Source of the DNA: Spirulinaceae cyanobacterium SM2_1_0
Lineage (GTDB): Bacteria > Cyanobacteriota > Cyanobacteriia > Cyanobacteriales > Spirulinaceae
Assembly: GCA_012031265.1 (NCBI GenBank)
Contig: JAAUTY010000017.1
Coordinates: forward strand, 1 to 64,000
Length of the DNA stretch: 64,000 nucleotides
Direction of reading: 5' to 3'
How positions within the stretch are numbered: the first letter of the stretch is position 1; each line of letters begins with the position of its first letter. The position numbers and the translations under genes were made by a program. Below, piece after piece: positions 55,752 to 63,752 of the stretch. The notes under the pieces are model-generated. The model did no database searches. It was not told the DNA's origin and saw only the letters and a list, made by a program, of their open reading frames with translations.

Positions 55752-55790
55752 TTTGAATTTTGAGTGGCAGAGTTTACTCTAAAATTCAAA
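55752..55790. terminator. Convergent inverted-repeat terminator
   Basis: A 14-bp stem (TTTGAATTTTGAGT at 55752-55765 with the matching arm at 55776-55790, one bulged T) around a 10-base loop. It lies between the converging sulP and tspO stops. Heptamer-like TTCAAAACTCAAAAC follows, so it may also be related to the dispersed repeats. Confidence 0.55.
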
Positions 55791-55823
55791 GTTCAAAACT
55801 CAAAACTTAATGAAGTCTCACTG

Positions 55824-56300
55824 CTAAGCGTTGCCCGGATTCAGGCGCACCATCGCCCAAGTGACATAGGTGCCAATCGGACTCCAGATCAGATACGGCC
55901 AGAGCAGCAGAAAAGCAGTGCGGGAAAGCGGCCAAACCAGAACTGCTAACATAGCCCCCAAGAGCGTGCCGGTCGCCCCAACCACAGTGCCAGCAACCAG
56001 ACTGCGGAGCTTACAGGTGACCGGAGTGTAGAGGGCGATCGCCACTTCCACCAGCCAGTAGAGTCCCATCAAGCCCCAAGTGGCGCGGGTACCAGGGGCC
56101 GTTCGCCAGACTAACCAGGCGGAGCCGGTGCCGCAGATGAAGACTACTGTCCAAATGACCGGGATCGCCCACTCAAAGGTTAGCCAACGCGGTCGGCGCA
56201 GGTGCATAAACCAGCGCCGACCGCTTGCGGACATCAGATTGGCAAGCTGAATCGTCACCAAGGCGACCCCAGCAATGACCACCCAGTCCGGCAAGCTCAC
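55824..56300 (-). CDS. tspO: TspO/MBR-family tryptophan-rich sensory protein
   Basis: A 158-residue, five-span protein. The GTG at 56300 overlaps the stop of the DUF4332 gene (GTGA), which fixes the start. WFMHLRRPRWLTFEWAIPVIWTVVFICGTGSAWLVWR carries the conserved P-x-W region, and LLWPYLIWSPIGTYVTWAMVRLNP closes the last span. TspO proteins bind tetrapyrroles and are involved in stress and pigment regulation in bacteria. It is the last gene of a four-gene minus-strand operon. Confidence 0.87.
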   Translation of the reverse strand: MSLPDWVVIAGVALVTIQLANLMSASGRRWFMHLRRPRWLTFEWAIPVIWTVVFICGTGSAWLVWRTAPGTRATWGLMGLYWLVEVAIALYTPVTCKLRSLVAGTVVGATGTLLGAMLAVLVWPLSRTAFLLLWPYLIWSPIGTYVTWAMVRLNPGNA

Positions 56301-56719
56301 AGCCGCTTCAGTCCTTGGGCCTCTGTAACCCACTGCTGAATCTGACCGAGCGACGGGCAGAGGTCACGCCGTCGTAAGGTTGCAACCTGGAACTTGAGGA
56401 TTTGCCGCTGCAAATTGGGCACTTGGCTGTCAGCCAGTTGAGCACTGGACGCGACGCCAGCATGGAGCAGCAAGCCGCAGTAATCACAACCCACGCTCGG
56501 CAGACGCGCGAGGTCAGCAAGCGCTGCCCACTTCCGCACTTGCTGTTCTTGGATCTGAAGTTGTCCGGCGAGATCCTGGCGAGCGGCAGGCGTTGTACAG
56601 GCGGCGAGCAGTTGTGCGGGGGTGTGCAGTCCGAGCGCTTGCAACTGCTCGAGATTTGCTTGGCTCAGACCCGGTAGTTGCGCGAGTGGCGGCTCGGATG
56701 AGGAAGCAGATAGGGGCAT
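56297..56719 (-). CDS. DUF4332 domain protein (helix-hairpin-helix type)
   Basis: A 140-residue protein from ATG 56719 (MPLSASSSEPPLAQLPGLS); longer in-frame starts are less plausible. LPGLSQANLEQLQALGLHTPAQLLAACTTPAARQDLA and WAALADLARLPSVGCDYCGLLLHAGVASSAQL show the two HhH-like units of DUF4332. In other proteins this fold resembles DNA-binding or protein-docking modules; here function is unknown. The stop overlaps the tspO start by four bases. Confidence 0.8.
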   Translation of the reverse strand: MPLSASSSEPPLAQLPGLSQANLEQLQALGLHTPAQLLAACTTPAARQDLAGQLQIQEQQVRKWAALADLARLPSVGCDYCGLLLHAGVASSAQLADSQVPNLQRQILKFQVATLRRRDLCPSLGQIQQWVTEAQGLKRL

Positions 56720-56742
56720 AAAAACCTTTAGGAAAGTCCAGC

Positions 56743-57384
56743 CTACGGGAAGGCTGTGGCATACCGACCGGGTATGTACAAGTCCAGAATAGGTTCTTTG
56801 GTCAGACAACGCCAGTGGCAAGCGAAGAGATCGGGAGTCTGAACGCCCTGTGAGGCGATCGCGCTAGCGGTTGGAAAGGGCCAGAGCCGGTCAAAGTACA
56901 GCCCCGATTCCTGGCGCGCCAATTGCAGCAAATAGACGCTGGGCGGTGCGTCCAAGTGCGCCAGCAACTCGTAGGCGAGGCGATAGAGCGGCTGGCGGCG
57001 GTCATCGCTGAGGTGAAACGGCTGACGATAGGAGTCGGTCGCGACATCGCGCGTGATCGCCTCAGCGTAGAGCGGCCCCCGTGCAGTCAGCACGACCGGT
57101 AACCAGAGGTCGCCACGACCGCTGGGATAGCCTAGAGTGTCCTCAACCCAGCGACGCAGACCGGTAACATCCTGGCAAGCCTGACTCACGGGTGTCTGCA
57201 AGGCGGACGGCAGCTCGAGGGTCAGGGGGCAGTAGACGGCATTCGGTTCACCAACCAAAGCGAGTGAGCTGGGAAGCAGCCTGACTGAGCGCTCTGTGGC
57301 AGCCGCGATCGCCGCCCGCATGGCCTGAATGTGAGGCGCATCAAGCGGCTGCTCCGGCTCGACGATGATCACGATGTCACTCAC
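56743..57384 (-). CDS. Hypothetical protein of the tspO operon
   Basis: A 213-residue protein that I do not recognise. It reads as an alpha/beta protein with MSDIVIIVEPEQPLDAPHI, NAVYCPLTLELPSAL, YRLAYELLAHLDAPPSVYLLQLARQESGLYFDRLWPF and a C-terminal CLTKEPILDLYIPGRYA. No signal peptide or membrane segment. It lies 23 bases upstream of DUF4332 and 13 bases downstream of the coiled-coil gene, so it is in the same transcript. Confidence 0.72.
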   Translation of the reverse strand: MSDIVIIVEPEQPLDAPHIQAMRAAIAAATERSVRLLPSSLALVGEPNAVYCPLTLELPSALQTPVSQACQDVTGLRRWVEDTLGYPSGRGDLWLPVVLTARGPLYAEAITRDVATDSYRQPFHLSDDRRQPLYRLAYELLAHLDAPPSVYLLQLARQESGLYFDRLWPFPTASAIASQGVQTPDLFACHWRCLTKEPILDLYIPGRYATAFP

Positions 57385-57397
57385 GCGTCAGCCGGGT

Positions 57398-57949
57398 CTA
57401 AACAGAGCCGAAGGTCGGAATCGGACCGGAGAGACGACGCGCAAAGTCTGGCAGATCGAGTCGTGACGAGGTACGGCGCGTCTTGACCGCCAGACGGTAG
57501 CTGACGCTCTGCAACTCGACGTGGAGTTGACGGTTTTCGCGTTGCAGGCGCTCGATCTTTTCTTTGACCGGTTCCATGCGCTCCGCAAACTTGCGGCGGT
57601 AGATCTGTGGCATCTCTTCTAGAGCGTGCTCGAGCATCTGGCTGCGATCGCCCAGTTCCTGCGCCGACTGCCGCAATTGCAAAATCTCGGCGTCCCGCGC
57701 CGCAATCTGCTGCTGGTAGAAGGTGACTTGCTGCTCGACCTCCTGTAACTGTTCGCGCAGCATCCGCAGCTCCGACTGGTGGCGCTCGGAGACCTCGGGC
57801 TGCGGCATGAAGCTGGTGTTGCCTTTGACTAACCGAAACAGCTCTTGCGACAACTGCTGCACAAGCTGTTCACGCATTTGCAGTTCTTCGCGCAGGCGGG
57901 TCACTTCGCTACGCAGACCCTTGGCATTAATATTTTCGGTAATGTTCAC
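57398..57949 (-). CDS. Coiled-coil protein of the tspO operon
   Basis: A 183-residue protein with two coiled-coil stretches (about 14-55 and 55-155), for example VTRLREELQMREQLVQQLSQELFRLVKG and EEVEQQVTFYQQQIAARDAEILQLRQSAQELG-like heptads. The C-terminus, LDLPDFARRLSGPIPTFG, is not helical. Family not recognised. It is the first gene of the four-gene operon and divergent from the serine hydrolase gene, with 55 bases between starts. Confidence 0.75.
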   Translation of the reverse strand: MNITENINAKGLRSEVTRLREELQMREQLVQQLSQELFRLVKGNTSFMPQPEVSERHQSELRMLREQLQEVEQQVTFYQQQIAARDAEILQLRQSAQELGDRSQMLEHALEEMPQIYRRKFAERMEPVKEKIERLQRENRQLHVELQSVSYRLAVKTRRTSSRLDLPDFARRLSGPIPTFGSV

Positions 57950-58004
57950 AGCAGCGATCGCTCCGGAAATCTACGACGGCTTGAGAAGCTAATACAAAAA
58001 CCGT

Positions 58005-59246
58005 ATGCCAGATTTTAGCAACGATTGCAGTTTTTCTCCATACAAATTTAGCAGCGATCGCCCGCGCTCCCCCTTACGTTTGATTGCGGTCGGTCTCTGC
58101 TGCGGCGTCCTGGGTGGTCTCAGCGCTTGTAGCGAGGCGGGCCGTTCTGAGCATTCAGCCAGTTACCACGAGTCGGGGATCATGCTCAGCGCGGGCGATC
58201 GCGCCCAAATCGCTGACCGCTTCACCGACTGGATTGAGCAGCAGCGGCAGCAGCATGACATTCCCGGCATTGCCGTGGCGGTTGTGGATGATAGCGGGCC
58301 GATTTTGCAGGCTGGTTTTGGAGAGCGCGATCGCGCCCAGCAGTTACCAGTCACGACCGACACCCTGTTCCACATCGGCTCCACCCACAAATCGCTGACG
58401 GCGCTTCTGGTTGCCACATTGGTGGACGAGGGTGTTGTGGATTGGGATACCCCGGTGATCACCATTGACCCCGACTTTGAGCTGACTGACCCCGACAGCA
58501 CAGCGACGGTGACGCTGCGGCACTTGCTCAGCATGAGCAGTGGCATCCCGGACGAGGCCGAAGCTGACTTTGACCTCGATACGGCGACAGCGGCCGATGT
58601 TTTCGATTACTCAGCCACGATCGAGCTGCTGGCAGCCCCCGGCGAAGTGTTTAGTTACAGCAACCTCGCCACGGCACTGGCGGGCTACTTGACCGTCATC
58701 GCGGCCGATGAATTGACGGATGATTTGTACGCGGGTTATGCCGAGCTATTGCAAAGGCAGATTCTTACTCCCCTGGGCATGACCCGCAGCACGATTTTGG
58801 CGAGCCAAGCGCAGGCCGATGACAATTACGCTCAGCCCTATATTCTGGAAGCAGGTGACCTCGTTCCGGCAGCCACCGAAGATTTCGATGGCGATGCCCT
58901 GGCACCGGCTGGCTCCCTCAAGGCCAGCATCGCCGACATGGCACGATATATGCAGATGCAGGTGAATCGGGGTGTGATGGCGAATGGCGATCGCCTCGTG
59001 TCGGCGGAAAATCTCCTGGAAACCTGGCAGCCAACCTGGGGCGACTACGCGATGGGTTGGGAGCAGCAAACCTATGCAGGTGTTGAATTCATCGCCCATG
59101 AGGGCGCTTACGACAATTTCCTCAGCGTGATTGCCATCATTCCGGACTATGATTTGGGCTTGGTGATCTTGACCAATTCTGAAGATACTGCCTCGGAATT
59201 GGTTGCCGACGCTCCACAAGTATTGATTGAATTACTGCTGGAATGA
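58005..59246 (+). CDS. Class C beta-lactamase-like serine hydrolase (lipoprotein)
   Basis: A 413-residue protein. The N-terminus has a lipoprotein signal (LIAVGLCCGVLGGLSAC). The catalytic fold shows the SxxK motif (Ser126-Thr-His-Lys129 in HIGSTHKSLTA) and YSN (Tyr218-Ser-Asn220 in FSYSNLATAL). A late EGAYDN/AHEG-type segment (FIAHEGAYDNFLSVI) replaces the KTG motif by a HxG form. The family includes penicillin-binding proteins, esterases and D-amino-acid peptidases. True beta-lactamase activity is not implied. It acts in the periplasm. A hairpin follows its stop. Confidence 0.88.
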   Translation: MPDFSNDCSFSPYKFSSDRPRSPLRLIAVGLCCGVLGGLSACSEAGRSEHSASYHESGIMLSAGDRAQIADRFTDWIEQQRQQHDIPGIAVAVVDDSGPILQAGFGERDRAQQLPVTTDTLFHIGSTHKSLTALLVATLVDEGVVDWDTPVITIDPDFELTDPDSTATVTLRHLLSMSSGIPDEAEADFDLDTATAADVFDYSATIELLAAPGEVFSYSNLATALAGYLTVIAADELTDDLYAGYAELLQRQILTPLGMTRSTILASQAQADDNYAQPYILEAGDLVPAATEDFDGDALAPAGSLKASIADMARYMQMQVNRGVMANGDRLVSAENLLETWQPTWGDYAMGWEQQTYAGVEFIAHEGAYDNFLSVIAIIPDYDLGLVILTNSEDTASELVADAPQVLIELLLE

Positions 59247-59259
59247 GCCGCTGAGCGAA

Positions 59260-59277
59260 AACCCGCTCAAGCGGGTT
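59260..59277 (+). terminator. Hairpin after the serine hydrolase gene
   Basis: Perfect 8-bp stem AACCCGCT (59260-59267) with AGCGGGTT (59270-59277), 14 bases after the stop. No T run follows, so its role as terminator is uncertain. Confidence 0.45.
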
Positions 59278-59417
59278 CGCGGAACCGACGGACGCTCCTC
59301 TCCTAGCCGCCTTTAGCAGGCTTCAGCTTTTAGCCAAACGTTTGGTCGCGTAGCGTCCCGGAGGGATTCACGCTTGGCGGGGCGGAGTGACCTCAGGATC
59401 AACGCTAAACAAACACC

Positions 59418-59559
59418 CTAGTACAAGAGGGCGGAAATGAGATGCCTATTCAAAATCCCCAGACTGCCCGTATTGCAGGCACTCAAAACTCAAAACTCAA
59501 AGCTCAGAACTCCGCGTAGCGGTACTAGTACCGCTACGCGGAGTTCTGAGCTTTGAGTT
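59418..59559 (+). repeat. Dispersed CTAG-ended repeat, copy B, with perfect palindromic end
   Basis: 59418-59528 matches copy A in length, ends (CTAGTACAAG and TACTAG) and heptamer-rich interior. The right end is mirrored: 59494-59526 and 59527-59559 are perfect inverted arms of 33 bases, centred on TACTAGTA. It looks like the right half of a second copy joined head to head. The rest of the gap 59247-59644 shows a palindrome CCAAACGTTTGG but no gene. Confidence 0.88.
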
Positions 59560-59644
59560 AGGGAAGCGTCTAACCAGAGTATCCAGCGATAAGACGTATC
59601 GCGTTATTGACCTGTTCAGACGCCGCATCAATACCGTCGAAAAA

Positions 59645-59907
59645 TTAGGCATCGCTGGCCGTGACACCGGCACCGCTCCCAGCGACCACCACCGGCTGGT
59701 AATAGCTGGCAGGCTTATCCCTCACCGTTGCACCGCCGGTAATCATGCCCTGCAAGCCATCGGCAAAAAAGGTGTAGGGAAAGCGCGCTTCCGGACGGCT
59801 GACGGCCTCTAGTTGCTGTTGCAGCGCAGGCGGAATCTCGAAGTCCAGCGCGCCGAGATTGTCCTGCAACTGGTGCAACTTGGTCGCGCCGATGATCGCT
59901 GCGGCTA
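59645..59907 (-). pseudogene. Aldo/keto reductase, C-terminal fragment
   Basis: In the minus strand, frame AAAIIGATKLHQLQDNLGALDFEIP continues into VSRPEARFPYTFFADGLQGMITGG and VRDKPASYYQPV. This is the C-terminal part of an aldo/keto reductase (the IIGA and RxLxQL-type NADP-binding region). The N-terminal barrel, about 250 residues, is missing. Homology stops near 59907, where a + strand fragment begins. It cannot be functional. Confidence 0.78.
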
Positions 59908-60555
59908 TATCGGCGCTACCACTGCCCGATCGAGCAAGTCGTTCTCTTTCTCAAACCCACCGCCTCGCCACAAGTCTACATCGACCGCTTCCAAGTCCAA
60001 AACACCAGCCACCGCTACCGCGTCCTGCGCCTCTGGGAAGAAGACCCTGCTCCGTTTCTCGCCGATCCGGCGCTGCTACCGCTCGCACCCCTGGCCCGCA
60101 CCGACGCGCCCCGCGATTTGCTACAACAGGTAGCAGCAGCCACCCGCCAAGTGGTCAACCCCACCCAACGCCGCGAAATCGTCGCCTGTACTGCCATTAT
60201 GTCCGGCCTGATCCACAACCCCGAAACCATCCAAGACCTCTTCGGCGAAGACCTGCTCGAAGATTCTTCGTTCTACCAATTCATCCTGCAAAAGGGCCGC
60301 CAGCAGGGACTCCAACAAGGTCTCCAGGAGGGACTCCAACAAGGTCTCCAAGAGGGACTTCAACAAGGAGAGCGCAACCAAGCGATCCTGATGGCGCTGC
60401 GGTTGTTGCACCGCCAATTTGGACTCCTCCCCGCTGCGACCGAGCAGCAGATTCGCAACTTGTCGCTGGCGCAACTGGAAGTGTTGATGGAGGCGCTGCT
60501 CGACTTTTCGCAACTGCAAGATCTGACTGACTGGCTCGCGAGCGTCCCGCAATGA
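59899..60555 (+). pseudogene. Rpn-family nuclease/transposase-like protein, N-terminally truncated
   Basis: From about 59899 the + strand frame reads RLYRRYHCPIEQVVLFLKPT, QVYIDRFQVQNTSHRYRVLRLWEEDP, PLAPLARTDAPRDLL and IVACTAIMSGLIHNPETIQDLFGEDLLEDSSFYQFILQKG, then a glutamine-rich repeat and a C-terminal NQAILMALRLLHRQFGLLP...LVELMEALLDF. This matches the C-terminal two thirds of the Rpn (recombination-promoting nuclease) family; the N-terminal PD-(D/E)XK catalytic part is missing. A TGA lies in frame at 59893 and no start is present; a TTG at 60118 would only give the tail. A short product from that TTG cannot be excluded. Confidence 0.72.
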
Positions 60556-60640
60556 CCTTGATGATGCCCCAACCTTAGCCGAGGCTGCGCTGACAAGCGA
60601 CTGAAGCCGCGCCTAGAAACTAGTCCTGCGGCGATCGCCC

Positions 60641-62104
60641 CTAGCCACGGTGCCAAGTGGTCACCCCGCCGGGTTTGTCCACCAAGACGATGCCCTGCGC
60701 TTGCAGCTCATCGCGCAGGCGATCGCTCTCCGCAAAATTCTTCACCTTCCGCGCCGCCGCCCGTTGTGCGATCAAGTCCTCAATTGCTGCCTCGCTCAAC
60801 TGTCCGGTTGGAGCCGCTGCCGCCTCAGATTCGGCGTGGAAACCGAGCACGTTAGCCAGCGTGACCAGCGATCGCCACAAGCTTTGCAATTCCAATGCCC
60901 CCTGGGTCGCCTTGCCAGTATGCACCAGCAGATTGCCCTCCTTTTGCAGCGTCTTCGCGAGGTCAAATAGCACCGCCAGACCGCCGCTGAAATTGAAATC
61001 GTCATCGACGATGGTGTTGAAGCGAGCGATCGCCGCATTATCCGCCTGCTCCGCCGGGGTTAAATTCGGATCAACCTCGCCCCAGCCCAAGGCTGCGCCC
61101 TGCTCGTGACCAAACAGCAAGCCGTCTTTCAGGGTCTGCCAGCCATTCGTCGCCGCCGCCAGCGCCTCAGCCGTGAAATCGACCGGCTTGCGGTAGTGGG
61201 CTTGCAGGATGAAGAGCCGGATCGCCATCGGATCGAGATCACGAGCCAGCAGGTCACGAATCGTCGTGAAGTTGCCCAGCGACTTGGACATCTTCTCACC
61301 GCCCACCTTGACCATACCGTTGTGGAGCCAGTAGCGCGCCAGCGGCTTACCGGTTGCCGCCTCCGACTGGGCAATCTCGTTCTCATGGTGGGGGAAGATC
61401 AGGTCGCTGCCGCCGACATGGATGTCGATGGTCTCACCGAGGCGATCGCGCACCATCGCCGAACACTCGATATGCCACCCCGGCCGCCCCGGCCCCCAGG
61501 GCGATTCCCAACTCGGTTCCTCCGGCTTCGCCGCCTTCCAGAGCGCAAAATCGAACGGGTCACGCTTCTTCACCGCTTCTGGCTCGATCTCAACTCGCCC
61601 GCTTGCGCCTGCTTGTAGATCCTCTAGCTTGCGTCCCGATAACTTGCCGTAGTCCGGAAATTGGCGTACGGCGTAGTAGACATCCCCCGCCGCCGCGTAG
61701 GCGACCTCCTTTTGCTCCAGCTCCGCAATCAGCCGCTGAATCCCGTCCAGGAAATGGGTGGCGCGGGGGTAGGCATCGGCGCGACCAATGCCGAGGCGAT
61801 CCATGTCTTCAAAATAGGCGGCGATGAACCGCTCCGAAATCTCACCCATCGACACGCCTTCCTCACGGGCACGGCGGAGGATCTTGTCGTCGATGTCGGT
61901 GAAATTCTGGATATACTGCACCGCATAGCCGCGCCATTGCAGATAGCGCCGCACCACATCCCAGACCAGGCAAGTGCGAGCATGGCCGAGGTGGCAGTAG
62001 TCATAAACCGTCATGCCGCAGCAATAAAGCTGCACTTTCCTAGGTTCGAGAGATTCAAAAGCTTGTTTCTGGCGCGTGAGGCTGTTGTAGAGCGTGAGAG
62101 TCAT
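60641..62104 (-). CDS. cysS: Cysteinyl-tRNA synthetase
   Basis: A 487-residue class I synthetase. The N-terminus LTLYNSLTRQKQAFESLEPRKVQLYCCGMTVYDYCHLGHARTCLVWD has the zinc-ligand Cys and the HIGH-type CHLGHA. Later motifs are WHIECSAM, DIHVGGSDLIFPHHENE and the KMSKSLGN loop. The C-terminal DALR-like region contains ARKVKNFAESDRLRDELQAQGIVLVDKPGG. It charges tRNA-Cys. The gene is essential and appears intact. It is divergent from the CobW gene. Confidence 0.96.
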   Translation of the reverse strand: MTLTLYNSLTRQKQAFESLEPRKVQLYCCGMTVYDYCHLGHARTCLVWDVVRRYLQWRGYAVQYIQNFTDIDDKILRRAREEGVSMGEISERFIAAYFEDMDRLGIGRADAYPRATHFLDGIQRLIAELEQKEVAYAAAGDVYYAVRQFPDYGKLSGRKLEDLQAGASGRVEIEPEAVKKRDPFDFALWKAAKPEEPSWESPWGPGRPGWHIECSAMVRDRLGETIDIHVGGSDLIFPHHENEIAQSEAATGKPLARYWLHNGMVKVGGEKMSKSLGNFTTIRDLLARDLDPMAIRLFILQAHYRKPVDFTAEALAAATNGWQTLKDGLLFGHEQGAALGWGEVDPNLTPAEQADNAAIARFNTIVDDDFNFSGGLAVLFDLAKTLQKEGNLLVHTGKATQGALELQSLWRSLVTLANVLGFHAESEAAAAPTGQLSEAAIEDLIAQRAAARKVKNFAESDRLRDELQAQGIVLVDKPGGVTTWHRG

Positions 62105-62230
62105 ACGGCTTGGCGAGCGGCTGATTTGAAGCGAAGTGATACCCTAAAGACTGGACGCAGCGGTCGCCGCACTCTCAACGCACGCTGCGACCGCCACAAA
62201 AACTGCAAGCTACTTTCGACGAACAACGCA

Positions 62231-63316
62231 ATGCCTACTACCGACACACAATCGACACCGAGCATGGAAGCGACCAAGCAGGGCTTGCCCGTGACCATTA
62301 TTACAGGTTTCTTGGGCAGCGGAAAAACGACGCTCCTCAACCACATTCTCAGCAACCAAACTGGTCTGAAAACAGCGGTTTTGGTGAACGAGTTTGGCGA
62401 GATCGGCATCGATAACGAGCTGATCGTGACCACCGACGACAGCATGGTCGAGCTGAGCAATGGCTGCATCTGCTGCACGATCAACGAAGATCTGGTCGAG
62501 GCCGTCTACAAGGTGCTCGAGCGCGACGACAAGATTGATTATTTGGTCGTCGAAACCACCGGTCTAGCCGATCCGCTGCCGGTGGCGCTCACCTTCCTCG
62601 GCACCGAGCTACAGGATGTCACCCGCCTGGACTCGATCGTGACCTTGGTGGATTGCGAAAATTTCAGCCTCGATCAGTTTGACAGTGAGGCGGCGGCGAG
62701 CCAGATCGTCTACGGCGACGTGATCGTGCTCAACAAGACCGATTTGGTCGATGAGGGCAATGTTGATGCCCTGGAAGTGCGGATTCGCGACATTAACCAA
62801 AAGGCGCGGGTGTTGCGATCGCAAAACTCCCAAGTTCCCCTGCCCCTCATCCTCAGTGTTGGTCTGTTCGAGTCTGACCGCTACTTTGACACGCCGGCAG
62901 AGTTGCATGATCACCACGATCATGACCATCATGACCACGGGCATGACCATCATGGACATGACCACAACCATGATCATCACGGACACGACCATCACGGGCA
63001 TGACCACCACCACTCGCACCATTTAGAAAACGATGGCTTCGTCTCGCTTTCTTTCGAGAGCGACAAGCCTTTTGCGATTCGTCAGTTCCAATACTTCCTG
63101 GATAATCAACTACCCGCGACCGTCTTTCGCGCCAAGGGCATTCTCTGGTTTGATGCCAGTCCCCAGCGCCACATCTTCCACCTCAGCGGCAAGCGACTCT
63201 CGATCGAAGATTCCGAGTGGACGGGTGAGAAGAAAAATCAACTGGTGCTGATCGGGCAAAACCTAGACTTAGAAAAGCTGCGCGCTCAGTTAAATGACTG
63301 TCTGGTGGAGGCTTAG
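62231..63316 (+). CDS. CobW-family GTPase (G3E metallochaperone) with histidine-rich loop
   Basis: A 361-residue protein from ATG 62231. P-loop GFLGSGKT (residues 26-33), the CXCC metal site (Cys79-Ile-Cys-Cys82 in NGCICC), VETTGLADP and LNKTDLVD define the G3E/CobW family. A 39-residue tract (62906-63022) contains 24 His with Asp and Gly, followed by the C-terminal CobW_C domain (FVSLSFESDKPFAIRQFQYFLDN, RAKGILWFDASPQ). Such proteins hand Zn, Co or Ni to targets; the His tract suggests storage or capture, and zinc is the best guess. I saw no Zur box in the 126 bases upstream. Confidence 0.93.
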   Translation: MPTTDTQSTPSMEATKQGLPVTIITGFLGSGKTTLLNHILSNQTGLKTAVLVNEFGEIGIDNELIVTTDDSMVELSNGCICCTINEDLVEAVYKVLERDDKIDYLVVETTGLADPLPVALTFLGTELQDVTRLDSIVTLVDCENFSLDQFDSEAAASQIVYGDVIVLNKTDLVDEGNVDALEVRIRDINQKARVLRSQNSQVPLPLILSVGLFESDRYFDTPAELHDHHDHDHHDHGHDHHGHDHNHDHHGHDHHGHDHHHSHHLENDGFVSLSFESDKPFAIRQFQYFLDNQLPATVFRAKGILWFDASPQRHIFHLSGKRLSIEDSEWTGEKKNQLVLIGQNLDLEKLRAQLNDCLVEA

Positions 63317-63407
63317 GAGGCTTCTAGGCAGACTCTCCCTCAGAGCCATCCAACGAAATGAGCAGCCATCAGATTGCTGCAAGGATTGTCAGAGCGACTT
63401 CGTAGAC

Positions 63408-63511
63408 CTAGTGCCGCTACGCGGAATTTTGAGTTTTGAGTGATGAGTGCAGACAATACAGGCATCCTACGGATCCTGAATGGGCATCTCATTTCTGCCG
63501 CCTTGTACTAG
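63408..63511 (-). repeat. Dispersed CTAG-ended repeat, copy C (inverted)
   Basis: A 104-bp reverse-strand copy: it starts CTAGTGCCGCTACGCGG and ends CCTTGTACTAG. Read from the minus strand it matches copy A almost throughout, including the CAGGATCCGTAGGATGCCTG palindrome. It has one heptamer fewer. The rest of the gap 63317-63752 shows no gene. Confidence 0.85.
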
Positions 63512-63752
63512 TCATCCAGAGCGATCGCCCAACCCTCTCTCAAGCAGGGCTGCCGCTGATATACATCTCTCGATGAAGCTCACGCTGCTGCGTTTGACCC
63601 CCTTTGGCCCCCGAAATCGGAGGGACTGAACTTCAAGGTTCTCAAGAAGTGAGGGATCTAGGGGAGCATCGAGTGCAAGTCCTCTATCCAATGGATTTTT
63701 CCTACCATCCCCGCATTCTAGCCTTTTGGGGGTGAACAATCCGAACTTGGCA

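Noticed and set aside
59330-59345. CCAAACGTTTGG palindrome as a transcription factor site
   Set aside because: A short palindrome with no gene in the right position; too little evidence.
61106-61827. Long + strand frames opposite cysS
   Set aside because: Antisense shadows of a conserved tRNA synthetase; one extends into the cobW frame only because no stop intervenes, and the true cobW start is at 62231.
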